Notes: generated by a model from the letters alone, not told the origin. Positions 20,162 through 31,486 are shown, numbered from the stretch's first letter. The stretch: DNA of 64,000 bases from an uncultured Neptuniibacter sp. (GCF_947498015.1 NZ_CANMIR010000006.1:1-64000), one strand, 5' to 3'. A program made the numbers and translations.

Positions 20162-21379
20162 ATGAGGACTCAACGTTTAGAATTTACTGGCCATGATGGG
20201 GCTGTATTGGCAGCTAGGCTGGACCTTCCAACAGGTAAGCCGGCTGCGTTCGCTCTTTTTGCACACTGTTTTACCTGCTCTAAAGACATACCCGCTGCCC
20301 GAAGGATCTCACAACGGCTTGCCTCTCTTGGGGTGGCTGTATTGCGGTTTGATTTTACTGGATTGGGACATTCAGGCGGTGAATTTGCAAATACCGGTTT
20401 CAGCTCCAATGTATTGGACCTGTATGAGGCAGCTGAGTATCTGCGAGATCACTATTCTGCTCCACAACTACTGATTGGTCACTCCTTAGGTGGGGCTGCC
20501 ATGCTTGTAGCTGCTCGTCAGATTCCTGAGGCAAAAGCTGTTGTAACCATCGGTGCGCCGGCTTCTCCTGAACATGTGTTGCATAATTTTGGGAATTCGC
20601 TTGAAACTATCTGCAGTGAGGGCAAAGCTGAGGTTGACTTGGGGGGACGGCTATTTCAGATTAATCGTAATTTTGTTGATGAGATCGCTGAAATAAAATT
20701 AGAACAGAGTGTTGCGCAACTTAAAAAGGCGTTGTTGGTGATGCATGCACCTATGGATGAAACAGTTGAGTTGGAGAATGCAGCTCGGTTGTTTCAGATG
20801 GCGAAACATCCCAAAAGCTTTGTGACGCTTGATGATGCCGATCATCTGCTCAGTAGTCCGAAGGATGCAGAGTATGCAGCTGAGTTAATTTCTACCTGGG
20901 CACAGCGTTACATCAACGTCTCTTTATTGCCAAAATTGATGAATGCTCCGGAGGGTATAACTCGTGTGAGCGAAGCCGATGCAGAGAACTTTACTCAAGA
21001 TATTAGTGTTGCGGGCCATCACCTGATTGCGGATGAGCCGGCGAACTATGGTGGGAGTTATCTTGGGCCAACGCCATATCAGTTAGTTGCGGCTGGACTC
21101 GGAGCTTGTACGTCGATGACGATACGGATGTATGCACGACAGAAACAAATACCACTCGAACATGTTCAGGTGGATGTCAGCCATACAAAAATCCACGCAC
21201 AAGACTGCTCCAGTTGTGAAGAGAGTGCTGGCAAAGTTGATCAATTTTTGAGGAAAATAACCCTTAGTGGAGATCTTACGGATGAGCAGCGAGATCGTCT
21301 GATAGCGATCGCAGATCGATGCCCCGTGCATAAAACACTGGAAGGAGAGATTGACATAGTGACAGCGTTGGCAAGTTAA
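20162..21379 (+). CDS. Alpha/beta hydrolase-OsmC fusion protein
   Basis: A 405-residue fusion of two domains. Residues 1-250 form an alpha/beta hydrolase with nucleophile motif GHSLGG (Ser108). Residues about 268-405 form an OsmC/Ohr-type peroxide-reductase domain with cysteines in GLGACTSMTIRMY and DRCPVHKTL. The fusion type is known in proteobacteria, with unproven function, perhaps in organic hydroperoxide or ester detoxification. Start is ATG 20162 with ggaga six bases upstream. The stop overlaps the convergent araC-type gene by four bases. Confidence 0.9.
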   Translation: MRTQRLEFTGHDGAVLAARLDLPTGKPAAFALFAHCFTCSKDIPAARRISQRLASLGVAVLRFDFTGLGHSGGEFANTGFSSNVLDLYEAAEYLRDHYSAPQLLIGHSLGGAAMLVAARQIPEAKAVVTIGAPASPEHVLHNFGNSLETICSEGKAEVDLGGRLFQINRNFVDEIAEIKLEQSVAQLKKALLVMHAPMDETVELENAARLFQMAKHPKSFVTLDDADHLLSSPKDAEYAAELISTWAQRYINVSLLPKLMNAPEGITRVSEADAENFTQDISVAGHHLIADEPANYGGSYLGPTPYQLVAAGLGACTSMTIRMYARQKQIPLEHVQVDVSHTKIHAQDCSSCEESAGKVDQFLRKITLSGDLTDEQRDRLIAIADRCPVHKTLEGEIDIVTALAS

Positions 21380-22191
21380 GCGTTAAAGAAAGATTGATAT
21401 TGCTTGGGTGTCACTGCAACGCGTTTTTTGAAATTACGCTGAAAGTGACTTTGGTCAGCAAAGCCAAGTTGAAGCGCGGTGTCAGCCAGACTGGTCCCGT
21501 CTTGCAGGAGCGACTTAGCCTTTTTTATGCGCTGGTCCAGTTGATAGGCATGGGGTGATTGACCGTACCGGTCTTTGAAACTTCGAATAAGGTGGTAGCG
21601 GCTTAAGCCGGATTCTTCACTAAATTTTTCAAGAGACCAGTTACTCCCCAACTGATCCATGATGAGTTCCTGTACTCTGCGAATATGAAAATTGTCTCTC
21701 TGTTCTTTATATAGCTTTAAGCCTTTCGCGAAATGGTTTTTTAGGAATTCGATCAGATAGGTCTCCGCTTCCAAAGTAGAATCGGGGGCGAGTAATGCTT
21801 GGTAAAGTTTATCGAAGTTCTGGAAGCTTAAGGCCTGTTTTTCGTAGAGCTTTGGAAAAGGCAGATAATCTATTCCCTTGCATCCAAAAAGCTCCTGTTG
21901 AAGTTTGCCAATCCAGCCGGTATCGACGAATAGCATGCGATAAGACCATTCTCCCTGATCGGGGTTACAGGAGTGGGCGTCACCTGGATTGATCGTTACG
22001 GTTGTTCCAGTGCCAATACGATTACGCTGACTCAGGTTGCAATAGTTCGCGCTGCCAGTATCAATCACTCCAAAGGAAAACTCATCATGGGAATGGGTGT
22101 GATAACAAGCGGCTGAGCGGCTAGCCGATTTTATCTCTACAAAGGGTAGCATCTGGCATCGGGCTAAAAAGATGCTTTTATCCTGCGCCAT
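21376..22191 (-). CDS. AraC-family transcriptional regulator
   Basis: A 271-residue regulator. The N-terminal cupin-like sensor contains HTHSHDEFSFGVIDTG and INPGDAHSCNP; the C-terminal double helix-turn-helix domain (about 170-270) contains LSRYHLIRSFKDRYGQSPHAYQLDQRIKKA and the closing LGFADQSHFQRNFKKRVAVTPKQYQ, cited here as pattern landmarks. It lies 9 bases after the lysE-type gene on the same strand. AraC regulators beside LysE exporters commonly control that exporter; the effector is unknown. Confidence 0.9.
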   Translation of the reverse strand: MAQDKSIFLARCQMLPFVEIKSASRSAACYHTHSHDEFSFGVIDTGSANYCNLSQRNRIGTGTTVTINPGDAHSCNPDQGEWSYRMLFVDTGWIGKLQQELFGCKGIDYLPFPKLYEKQALSFQNFDKLYQALLAPDSTLEAETYLIEFLKNHFAKGLKLYKEQRDNFHIRRVQELIMDQLGSNWSLEKFSEESGLSRYHLIRSFKDRYGQSPHAYQLDQRIKKAKSLLQDGTSLADTALQLGFADQSHFQRNFKKRVAVTPKQYQSFFNA

Positions 22192-22200
22192 AGTTTATTC

Positions 22201-22803
22201 CTATCCATTGATTAGAATTGAGACAACCGTTAAGCAGAGCAGAAAGCCCATAATATGATTAAAGCGTTTTTGGCGACCGGGTTTTTTAAGATAGTGCTTG
22301 ATTATATGACCTGCCACGGCCCAAGTAGCAACCCCGGTAAAGCATAATACAAAAGAGATCAGGCAATATGCCAGCAGATAAAAATGTGCACTGTTCTGGC
22401 TGAGTACAAAAACGCTGACCCCTGACATTGAAACCAGCCAGGCTTTAGGATTTAAACCCTGACACAATACGCCTTCAATAAAGCTCGGCGGTTTTGAATT
22501 AGACTCTGGTTTATCAGGATCGCTGTTTGCGGTTGCAATTTTATAAGCCATATAGAGTAGAAAGGCGCTGCCCAGATAGCGCAGGTTTTCCGTGAATACA
22601 GGTGAATTTTGCAATAGTTGATTCAGTCCAATTCCCACTAAAAACACAATCAATGTGTATGAAACTGTAGCCCCCAGGACGTGTGGTACGGTACGTAGAA
22701 AACCAAATGAGGCACCGGAGCTTGTCGCAATGATATTAATGGGGCCTGGGGTTATTGCGCCAACCAGGGCAAATATGGACATCGAGAGGAATACAGTCAT
22801 CAT
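22201..22803 (-). CDS. LysE/RhtB-family exporter
   Basis: A 200-residue integral membrane protein with five to six predicted helices. The N-terminal family motif GAITPGPINIIATSSGASFGF and central LNPKAWLVSMSG are characteristic of LysE/RhtB amino-acid (or metabolite) exporters of the inner membrane. It is transcribed ahead of the araC-type regulator. The substrate cannot be told from sequence. Confidence 0.88.
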   Translation of the reverse strand: MMTVFLSMSIFALVGAITPGPINIIATSSGASFGFLRTVPHVLGATVSYTLIVFLVGIGLNQLLQNSPVFTENLRYLGSAFLLYMAYKIATANSDPDKPESNSKPPSFIEGVLCQGLNPKAWLVSMSGVSVFVLSQNSAHFYLLAYCLISFVLCFTGVATWAVAGHIIKHYLKKPGRQKRFNHIMGFLLCLTVVSILING

Positions 22804-23022
22804 AAGGCGCTCATTTCATATAGTTATGAGTGCAATATGGCCTATAAGGTTGGGCTTTTATTGAACAAAATTGCGGTGGCTGTTTCACATGAGTTTCTTA
22901 GAAGCAGTTTTCTTGTGCTTTAGTTGAACCAACGGTAAAATTCCGAGTCATTTAATAGGGTATAAAAGCTATCCTTTTTATAGCTAATTGTTAGTTTCTC
23001 CCTTCCACATGGTGAATTTCGT

Positions 23023-23925
23023 ATGAGCACTTATTTCCCAACCATTGAAGATTATGTTGGCAAAACGCCACTGGTGCGTTTGCAGCGTATAGGTCAGGGC
23101 AACGGCAATGTCATTCTGTGTAAATTAGAAGGGAATAATCCGGCCGGTTCAGTTAAAGACCGCCCAGCGTTGAGTATGATTCAGCGTGCAGAAGATCGTG
23201 GTCAGATTAAGCCTGGTGATACGCTTATCGAAGCAACCTCTGGCAATACGGGGATTGCCCTGGCGATGGCTGCAGCGATTAAGGGCTATAAGATGAAACT
23301 GATCATGCCTGATAACAGCAGTGAAGAGCGCAAGGCCTCTATGACTGCCTATGGTGCGGAGTTAATTCCCGTCACCAAAGAGGAGGGCATGGAGGGGGCG
23401 CGTGATCTCGCATTGGCGATGCAGGAGCGTGGTGAAGGTATCGTATTAGATCAGTTCTCCAATCTGGATAATCCTGAGGCTCACTATCAGGGGACCGGTC
23501 CTGAAATCTGGGAGCAAACAGCAGGTCAGGTCACTCACTTTGTTAGCTCAATGGGGACGACAGGCACCATTATGGGGACCTCCCGCTTCCTAAAAGAGCA
23601 AAATGCTGCGGTAGAGATTGTCGGCTTACAACCGAGCGAAGGTGCTCAGATCCCTGGTATCAGACGCTGGCCTAAAGAGTATCTGCCAAAAATCTTTGAT
23701 GAAAACCGTGTGGATCAGGTTTTGGATATCACCCAGGAGGAGGCTGAAGACACAATGCGTGCATTAGCTCATGAGGAGGGTATTTTCTGCGGTGTCTCCT
23801 CTGGTGGCGCGGTTGCGGGTGCATTACGCCTGGCCTCACAGGTAAATAATGCTGTCATCGTATGTATTATTTGTGATCGCGGTGATCGCTATCTGTCTAC
23901 CGGCGTGTTCAGCAGCGCTGAATAA
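23023..23925 (+). CDS. cysM: Cysteine synthase B (CysM)
   Basis: This 300-residue PLP enzyme makes cysteine from O-acetylserine and sulfide, or S-sulfocysteine from thiosulfate. Lys45 in NPAGSVKDRP should hold PLP; EATSGNTGIALA binds substrate, and the GTTGT loop and CGVSSGGA follow. The short length and the arginine-containing region (PGIRRWPKEY) are typical of CysM rather than CysK. Its own terminator follows. Confidence 0.93.
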   Translation: MSTYFPTIEDYVGKTPLVRLQRIGQGNGNVILCKLEGNNPAGSVKDRPALSMIQRAEDRGQIKPGDTLIEATSGNTGIALAMAAAIKGYKMKLIMPDNSSEERKASMTAYGAELIPVTKEEGMEGARDLALAMQERGEGIVLDQFSNLDNPEAHYQGTGPEIWEQTAGQVTHFVSSMGTTGTIMGTSRFLKEQNAAVEIVGLQPSEGAQIPGIRRWPKEYLPKIFDENRVDQVLDITQEEAEDTMRALAHEEGIFCGVSSGGAVAGALRLASQVNNAVIVCIICDRGDRYLSTGVFSSAE

Positions 23926-23942
23926 TCGTTTGAAGATATGAT

Positions 23943-23972
23943 AAAAGCCCTGACTGCTGTCGGGGTTTTTTT
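23943..23972 (+). terminator. Terminator after cysM
   Basis: A 12-pair RNA stem, including G-U pairs (aaaagccctgac with gtcggggttttt), a 4-base loop and a T run, 18 bases after the cysM stop. Confidence 0.85.
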
Positions 23973-24174
23973 ATATCTAAGTGTTGTGTTTTGGCATTGA
24001 AAATGCAGAGTTACTCGCGATTTATATGCTGAAAGAATAGAATAATGCGCCTTGGGAGACAGTGGGGGAGCCGTTAAGGTTGAAATTATGGATGAACGCC
24101 CATATCTCCTGAGCAGATAACAATAAGAAAAGCCTATTCAAGGTGAGAATAATTTCTGGGAGTGGTAATAGAAC

Positions 24175-26439
24175 ATGGTTAAGGTGCGTCAGGATCAACC
24201 CATACGAGATGATGGCACGGTTGATCTGGAATTATGGCTGGAACACCTAAAAGATCTGACTGACATTGATGATGTTGAGCAGATTCGCCTAGCCTGTGAG
24301 ATGGCCAAAATGGCCCAGGAAAGCTCGGATACAGAGGAAGATATTTGGGCTGAAAACTCCCATAGTAGTTACCGTACTGGGCTGGATATGGCCCAAATTC
24401 TTGCTGACCTTCATCAGGATCAGGAATCCTTAATCGCCGCAATTCTCTATCGAGTCGTTCGCGAACGTAAACTCCCGATTGAAAGGGTACGCAAAAAGTT
24501 TGGTAAGCCGATCGCCCAGTTGATTCAGGGTGTCTTGCAGATGGCTGCAATCGGCAGTCGTAAAAACCCCCGCATCGATGAGAGTGTTTTGGGTAGTGAC
24601 ACCACGCAGATGGATAATATCCGAAAAATGCTGGTGGCTATGATCGATGATGTCAGGGTCGCACTCATCAAAATTGCTGAGCGGACTTGTGCAATCCGTG
24701 GTGTTAAAGATGGATCAAGGCGTAAGCGCTATCTGGTTGCAAGAGAGGTGTTTGATATCTATGCACCGCTTGCCCACCGTTTAGGTATTGGTCACATCAA
24801 ATGGGAACTTGAAGATCTCTCCTTTCGTTATCTGAAACCGAATGACTATAAACACATAGCTCAACTGCTTGATGAGAAACGTCTCGATCGTCAGGGGTAT
24901 ATCGATCAGGTTGTGGACCGGCTTGAGACGGAGCTCTCCAATGTAAATATTGATGGCGAAGTGAACGGTCGTGCCAAGCATATCTATAGTATCTGGCGCA
25001 AAATGCAGCGGAAGAATATTGAGTTCAGCCAGGTATATGATGTGCGTGCGGTACGCATACTGGTACCCCAAAGCCGTGACTGTTATGCCGTTCTTGGGAT
25101 CGTTCATAGCCTATGGCGCAACATTCCGCACGAATTTGATGATTATATTGCTTCACCTAAACCAAACGGTTACCGCTCTCTACATACGGCTGTCTTCGGC
25201 CCCGATGGTAAAGTATTGGAGATCCAGATCCGTACCTTTGATATGCATGAAGAGGCGGAGCTAGGGGTTTGCGCGCACCATCTTTATAAAGGGACAGATA
25301 CGAAGTCCAATAGTGATGCCTATGAAGATAAGATCGCCTGGTTACGCCAGGTTCTGGAGTGGCATGACGATCTTGGTGAAAGTGAAGGTTTTGGGGAGAT
25401 GCTACGTGGCGATGTAGTGCAGGATCGCCTCTACATATTTACACCGGATGGCCATGTCATTGATATGCCGAAAGGTGCGACTCCGGTTGATTTTGCTTAT
25501 CGAGTCCATACCGAGATCGGTCATCGATGTCGGGGCGCGAAAATCAATGGCCGTATTGTGCCTCTGAACCGCCGATTACAAACCGGTGATCAGGTTGAGA
25601 TCATGACCGGTAACGAAGAGAAGCCTCGTCGGGACTGGCTGAATACCAATTTAGGTTTTGTTACGACCCCGCGTGCCCGGGCAAAGGTTGCTCATTGGTT
25701 TAAATTACAGGCCAAAGAGCAGAATGCTGAGGCAGGCCGTTCTATCGTTGTTAAAGAGTTTAAGCGTCTTGCGATCGAGTTGGATGAGTTAGATTTCAAT
25801 AAAATCAGCGAAGAGGTTAACTACAAAAATACCGAAGATCTCTACGCTGCATTGGGTGCAGGCGATCTACGACTGTCTCAGATTATTAATGCAGCTCAGC
25901 GTCAGTTGCTGGCAGAGCCTGAGGAACAACTGGATCTGGAGTTGTCTGGTACATCTGCGGCTTCGAACGAAGCTGCTGAAGGCTTACGTATCCGAGGTGT
26001 CGGTAACCTACTCACAACGATGGCAACCTGTTGTAAACCGGTACTGGGTGACCCGATCTCAGGTTATATTACCCAAGGGAGAGGTGTTTCAGTGCACCGC
26101 GAAGATTGCTCCAATATGATTCAGCTTCAGGAGCGTGAACCGGAGCGCGTGATAGAGGTTGACTGGGGCGATTCAGGGGAGACTACTTACCCTGTAGATA
26201 TCTTTATTGAAGCGTTTGACCGGTCTGGTCTGTTGCGTGATGTCATGCTGTTGGTAGCGGCTGAAGATCTGAATATTGTGGCGGCAAATACTTTGTCGGA
26301 CAAACGAGATAACATCGCTCGTCTAACACTTACGGTTGAGATCTCCAGCCTGGATCTTCTGGGACGGATTATGGATAAGATCAATCAGGTGCCCAACGTA
26401 ATGGAGGTCCATCGTCAACGTAACGGTGTGACTCACTAA
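24175..26439 (+). CDS. relA: GTP pyrophosphokinase RelA
   Basis: A 754-residue ribosome-associated (p)ppGpp synthetase of the stringent response. The N-terminal pseudo-hydrolase region lacks the HD metal pair. The synthetase domain (about 250-370) has EFDDYIASPKPNGYRSLHT, the EFDD acidic motif typical of RelA rather than SpoT, and EIQIRTFDMHEEAELG. The TGS domain (about 415-475), conserved CysCys-containing region (TCCKPVLGDPI) and C-terminal ACT domain follow. mazG lies 20 bases downstream, the usual relA-mazG link. Confidence 0.96.
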   Translation: MVKVRQDQPIRDDGTVDLELWLEHLKDLTDIDDVEQIRLACEMAKMAQESSDTEEDIWAENSHSSYRTGLDMAQILADLHQDQESLIAAILYRVVRERKLPIERVRKKFGKPIAQLIQGVLQMAAIGSRKNPRIDESVLGSDTTQMDNIRKMLVAMIDDVRVALIKIAERTCAIRGVKDGSRRKRYLVAREVFDIYAPLAHRLGIGHIKWELEDLSFRYLKPNDYKHIAQLLDEKRLDRQGYIDQVVDRLETELSNVNIDGEVNGRAKHIYSIWRKMQRKNIEFSQVYDVRAVRILVPQSRDCYAVLGIVHSLWRNIPHEFDDYIASPKPNGYRSLHTAVFGPDGKVLEIQIRTFDMHEEAELGVCAHHLYKGTDTKSNSDAYEDKIAWLRQVLEWHDDLGESEGFGEMLRGDVVQDRLYIFTPDGHVIDMPKGATPVDFAYRVHTEIGHRCRGAKINGRIVPLNRRLQTGDQVEIMTGNEEKPRRDWLNTNLGFVTTPRARAKVAHWFKLQAKEQNAEAGRSIVVKEFKRLAIELDELDFNKISEEVNYKNTEDLYAALGAGDLRLSQIINAAQRQLLAEPEEQLDLELSGTSAASNEAAEGLRIRGVGNLLTTMATCCKPVLGDPISGYITQGRGVSVHREDCSNMIQLQEREPERVIEVDWGDSGETTYPVDIFIEAFDRSGLLRDVMLLVAAEDLNIVAANTLSDKRDNIARLTLTVEISSLDLLGRIMDKINQVPNVMEVHRQRNGVTH

Positions 26440-26459
26440 TTTTGGTTAAAGGTAGCATC

Positions 26460-27281
26460 ATGTCAGAGCCCTACACCGTTGATGACCTGCTCTATCTGAT
26501 GTCACGTTTACGCGATCCCGATGGTGGTTGTCCATGGGATCAGAAACAGACCTTTCAGAGCATTGTTCCACATACGCTGGAAGAGGCCTATGAAGTTGCT
26601 GATGCTATTGAAAGGCAGGATTGGAATCACCTGAATGATGAGCTAGGGGATCTCCTGTTCCAGGTGATTTTTTATGCCCAGTTGGGAACGGAACAACAGC
26701 GTTTTGATTTCTCCACCATCGTCTCCAATCTGGTAGAAAAGCTGATTCGTCGCCATCCTCATGTTTTTCCTGAAGGTCGCTTAGATTCACGTCGTTCTGA
26801 CGGACTGCTGTCCGATGCCGAAATTAAGCAAAACTGGGAGGCGATCAAGCAGCAGGAGCGAGGTGGCAAGGAGTCTCGGGAACCTGCTCGGGTTCTTGAT
26901 GATGTCCCTCGGACACTACCTGCGTTATCCCGAGCCGCTAAACTGCAGAAAAGAGCCGCACAGGTTGGGTTTGATTGGCACGAAACCGAATCCGTGCTGG
27001 ACAAAATGGAAGAGGAGCTTGCCGAACTTCGGGAGGCTATCCGTTCTGGTGATAAAGCTGCTGTAGCGGATGAGATGGGGGATATGATCTTCGCTCAGGT
27101 AAATCTGGCACGCCACCTCGGTGTGAATCCAGAGAATGCGGTGAGAGGGACGAACAGTAAGTTTGAGCGTCGTTTCTCCTTTGTTGAAGATCGGGTGCGT
27201 GCTTCTGGGCGCGGTTGGGCAGACTTCTCTCTGGCCGAGCTCGATAGTTTCTGGGATGAAGCCAAAAAAGAGGGACTCTAA
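26460..27281 (+). CDS. mazG: Nucleoside triphosphate pyrophosphohydrolase MazG
   Basis: A 273-residue cytosolic enzyme that hydrolyses NTPs to NMP and PPi and limits (p)ppGpp accumulation in E. coli. Two MazG helical domains are visible: GGCPWDQKQTFQSI with HTLEEAYEVADAI near the N-terminus, and a second containing DKMEEELAELREAI and DEMGDMIFA. The start chosen is ATG 26460, with aaagg seven bases before it; an upstream TTG would add six residues. It probably shares the relA transcript. Confidence 0.94.
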   Translation: MSEPYTVDDLLYLMSRLRDPDGGCPWDQKQTFQSIVPHTLEEAYEVADAIERQDWNHLNDELGDLLFQVIFYAQLGTEQQRFDFSTIVSNLVEKLIRRHPHVFPEGRLDSRRSDGLLSDAEIKQNWEAIKQQERGGKESREPARVLDDVPRTLPALSRAAKLQKRAAQVGFDWHETESVLDKMEEELAELREAIRSGDKAAVADEMGDMIFAQVNLARHLGVNPENAVRGTNSKFERRFSFVEDRVRASGRGWADFSLAELDSFWDEAKKEGL

Positions 27282-27283
27282 AC

Positions 27284-27676
27284 GTGTCGTCGATACACTG
27301 GTTCCTGTTTGCTTTTGTACTCATTATTGCCTTTGGTTTTTGGAATTGGCAAAAGAGTGATCAACAGATCAAGCAGCTACATGCATCCGGGTTTCAAACT
27401 GATTTAGACCTGAAAGGAACGCCGCGCGTTTTGCTTGATAGATCGGCACAACAGATAGCTGTGATCGAACCCAGTGGATACCGTATCTATCCATTCTCTG
27501 CTATTAATGATCTGGAGCTGCAGTTTGATGCCAATGTGCATCAGGATGATAATTTTCGTTTGAGGCTGCATCTTATCAATAGCTCCAGAGGCGATGAGAT
27601 CATTCATTACGAGAGTGAATGGCTCGCTAAAGAGAAGCTTAAAGCCCTCCAGCACGCTATATCTTCAGCACCGTAA
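27284..27676 (+). CDS. Membrane-anchored protein of unknown function
   Basis: A 130-residue protein starting with GTG two bases after mazG, preceded by a gaggga ribosome site. One N-terminal membrane helix (about 5-20) is followed by a soluble domain with alternating hydrophobic residues (VLLDRSAQQIAVI; YPFSAINDLELQF) suggestive of a beta-rich fold. No family was recognised. Tight spacing suggests co-expression with relA-mazG. Confidence 0.65.
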   Translation: MSSIHWFLFAFVLIIAFGFWNWQKSDQQIKQLHASGFQTDLDLKGTPRVLLDRSAQQIAVIEPSGYRIYPFSAINDLELQFDANVHQDDNFRLRLHLINSSRGDEIIHYESEWLAKEKLKALQHAISSAP

Positions 27677-27818
27677 TCCGATAAGTAAGATCCCCTAATA
27701 CCTTTTGCCAGTAGAGCCTAATCCTCTGAAAGGCTGGTGTTTTTCTTCTTTTTTATACGGTAGCATCGGGTGTAGCCGACTCCATCGGAATGCGAATTTT
27801 TAGCGTCAGGAGGGATAT

Positions 27819-30428
27819 ATGACCGATCTGCACGAAGCTTTACGCGATGATGTTCGAATGTTGGGCACAAGCCTTGGAGCTACGATTAAATCTGATCTTG
27901 GTGATGAGTTTTTCACTAAGATTGAGAAGGTGCGTAATTTAGCGAAAGAGGGGCGCACTGATGAGCAACCAGCCTATGAAGAACTTTTGCAGGCTTTGCA
28001 TGAGCTGAGTGAAGATGATGTATTGCCGCTTTCAAGGGCGTTTACTCAATTCCTTAATCTCGCCAATATCGCCGAGGAACATCACCGGGTTAGACGTCAT
28101 CTGGAGGTGTCAGATGTCTGTACACCTGATTCGCTCTGTACCCTTTTTGCGCAGCTGCGACAGAAAGGTTTCTCTCCAAAGCAGATCTCTGAAGCGTTGA
28201 ATAATACTCAGATTGATCTGGTTCTCACCGCCCACCCTACCGAAGTGAATCGCCGGACCCTGATTCAGAAATATGATGATATTGCGGATTGCTTGCGCCG
28301 TTTGGATCAGGGTGATGAAGGCGCCCAGCTTCGTCTGGATGAACTGATTCGTCAAATCTGGCATACCGATGAGATTCGCAAACAGCGGCCAACCCCTGTA
28401 GATGAAGCCAAATGGGGCTTTGCTGTTATTGAAAATTCGCTGTGGACCGCTGTACCCAAATTTCTCCGACGTCTTGATGCCCAGCTGAATGAAACGCTGG
28501 GTGAGCGGTTGGCGCTGGATGCCTCCCCGATCCGATTTGCCTCCTGGATGGGTGGTGATCGTGATGGTAACCCTAATGTTACCTCCAAAGTGACGGAAGA
28601 GGTGTTGTTGCTCTCAAGGTGGATGGCGGCAGATCTTTACCTGAACGATATCGATGCTTTGCGGGCAGAACTGTCCATGTTCCGTGCAAGCAAAGAACTG
28701 AAAGAGAGAGTGGGTGATACGGCTGAGCCCTATCGTAAGTTGTTGGGTGAGGTGCGCGATAAGCTTGCGGCAACTAAGAACTGGGTCGCTAGTCAACTTT
28801 CAGGTCAACCTCATTCCTGTGAGGGGCTCTATCAGCGTGATGAGGAGTTGCTTGAGCCTCTGATGCTCTGTTATCGCTCTTTGCAGGCTTGTGGTATGGA
28901 GATCATTGCTGAGAGTGCCTTGGAAGATATTATTCGGCGCATCGCATGTTTCGGCCTGACTCTCGTTAAGCTTGATATCCGTCAGAGCTCAGATCGTCAT
29001 GCACAGGTGTTTGAAGAGCTTTCTCAATTTTATGGATTGGGCTCCTATAACGGATGGAGTGAAGAGGGACGACAGAGTTTTCTCCTGAAAGAGTTGCAGA
29101 GCCGGCGGCCGTTGCTACCTAGTGACTGGTCACCGTCCGCGGAAGTTCAGGAGGTGATCGATACCTGTCGAGTGGTTGCCAATGCAGAGAAAAGTGCCTT
29201 AGGTTCCTATGTGATCTCGATGGCAAGCCAGCCTTCAGATGTGCTCGCTGTTATTCTTTTGCTAAGGGAGATGGGCATCGGTCACAATATGCGGGTGGCG
29301 CCGTTGTTTGAGACTCTCGCTGATCTGGAAAATGCGCGTGATTGTATCGATGCATTGTTAAAGGTTGATTGGTACAAAGCCTATACAGAGGGGCATCAGG
29401 AGGTCATGATCGGTTACTCTGACTCCTCCAAAGATGCCGGCCAGTTGGCAGCCGCCTGGGGACAGTTTAAGGCTCAGGAGGGACTAACTGAGCTGTGTCA
29501 GACTCATAATGTGCATCTCACACTATTTCATGGCCGTGGCGGTACAGTAGGCCGGGGTGGTGGTCCAAGTCATACGGCTATTCTGGCTCAACCTCCGGGG
29601 TCTGTGGACCATAGTTTGCGCCTGACCGAGCAGGGCGAAATGATCCGCTTCAAATATGGTATGCCTGATCTGGCAGTCCGAAATCTGGAACTTTGCACTG
29701 GTGCGGTGCTTGAGGCAACACTTAATCCTGCCCCTGGGCCGGAAGAGGCTTGGCGTGAACAGATGGAGACAATGGCACAGCAGGGGTTGAGTGAGTATCG
29801 TGCCATAGTGCGTGAAGACTCAATGTTCGTTCCCTACTTCAGAGCGGCGACGCCAGAGCAGGAGCTGGCAAAACTTCCCCTGGGATCTCGCCCCGCAAAA
29901 CGACGTCAGGATGGAGGTGTAGAGAGCCTGCGGGCGATTCCCTGGATCTTTGCCTGGACCCAGATTCGTTTGATGCTGCCTGCCTGGCTTGGAAGCGATA
30001 AAGCGTTGAACAGTGCTATGAATAACAGCAGCGCGGAGTTGGTTAAGCAGATGTATCAGCAGTGGCCTTTTTTCCGTTCAACCATCGATATGCTCGAGAT
30101 GGTGTTGGCTAAAAGTGATCGTAATATCTCGGCTTACTATGACGAGCGTTTGGTGTCTCAGGAGCTGCGTATACTGGGTTCCAGCTTGAGAAATCGGCTG
30201 GGTGAGGTTGTAGATGTGATCAATCAAATTAAAGGGCAGGCGGGATTACTTGAAGGGAATCCGGTTATTCGCCAATCGATCGATGTCCGTAACCCCTATA
30301 TTGATCCATTGCACTTTTTACAAGCGGAACTGTTGCACCGTGACCGTAATCAACCTAATCAGCGTCTGGAGCAGGCTTTGATGGTTACGATGGCGGGGAT
30401 CTCCGCGGGTATGAGGAATACGGGTTAG
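27819..30428 (+). CDS. ppc: Phosphoenolpyruvate carboxylase
   Basis: An 869-residue anaplerotic enzyme that carboxylates PEP to oxaloacetate. The catalytic His is in VLTAHPTEVNRRT (about 139). FHGRGGTVGRGGGP (about 574-587) and the GYSDSSKDAG box are diagnostic. The C-terminus ends in the conserved MRNTG. caggaggg precedes the ATG. Length is normal. Transcribed alone. Confidence 0.97.
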   Translation: MTDLHEALRDDVRMLGTSLGATIKSDLGDEFFTKIEKVRNLAKEGRTDEQPAYEELLQALHELSEDDVLPLSRAFTQFLNLANIAEEHHRVRRHLEVSDVCTPDSLCTLFAQLRQKGFSPKQISEALNNTQIDLVLTAHPTEVNRRTLIQKYDDIADCLRRLDQGDEGAQLRLDELIRQIWHTDEIRKQRPTPVDEAKWGFAVIENSLWTAVPKFLRRLDAQLNETLGERLALDASPIRFASWMGGDRDGNPNVTSKVTEEVLLLSRWMAADLYLNDIDALRAELSMFRASKELKERVGDTAEPYRKLLGEVRDKLAATKNWVASQLSGQPHSCEGLYQRDEELLEPLMLCYRSLQACGMEIIAESALEDIIRRIACFGLTLVKLDIRQSSDRHAQVFEELSQFYGLGSYNGWSEEGRQSFLLKELQSRRPLLPSDWSPSAEVQEVIDTCRVVANAEKSALGSYVISMASQPSDVLAVILLLREMGIGHNMRVAPLFETLADLENARDCIDALLKVDWYKAYTEGHQEVMIGYSDSSKDAGQLAAAWGQFKAQEGLTELCQTHNVHLTLFHGRGGTVGRGGGPSHTAILAQPPGSVDHSLRLTEQGEMIRFKYGMPDLAVRNLELCTGAVLEATLNPAPGPEEAWREQMETMAQQGLSEYRAIVREDSMFVPYFRAATPEQELAKLPLGSRPAKRRQDGGVESLRAIPWIFAWTQIRLMLPAWLGSDKALNSAMNNSSAELVKQMYQQWPFFRSTIDMLEMVLAKSDRNISAYYDERLVSQELRILGSSLRNRLGEVVDVINQIKGQAGLLEGNPVIRQSIDVRNPYIDPLHFLQAELLHRDRNQPNQRLEQALMVTMAGISAGMRNTG

Positions 30429-31465
<1,037 letters not shown>

Positions 31466-31486
31466 GCGACAGATCTGGATTCGTAT

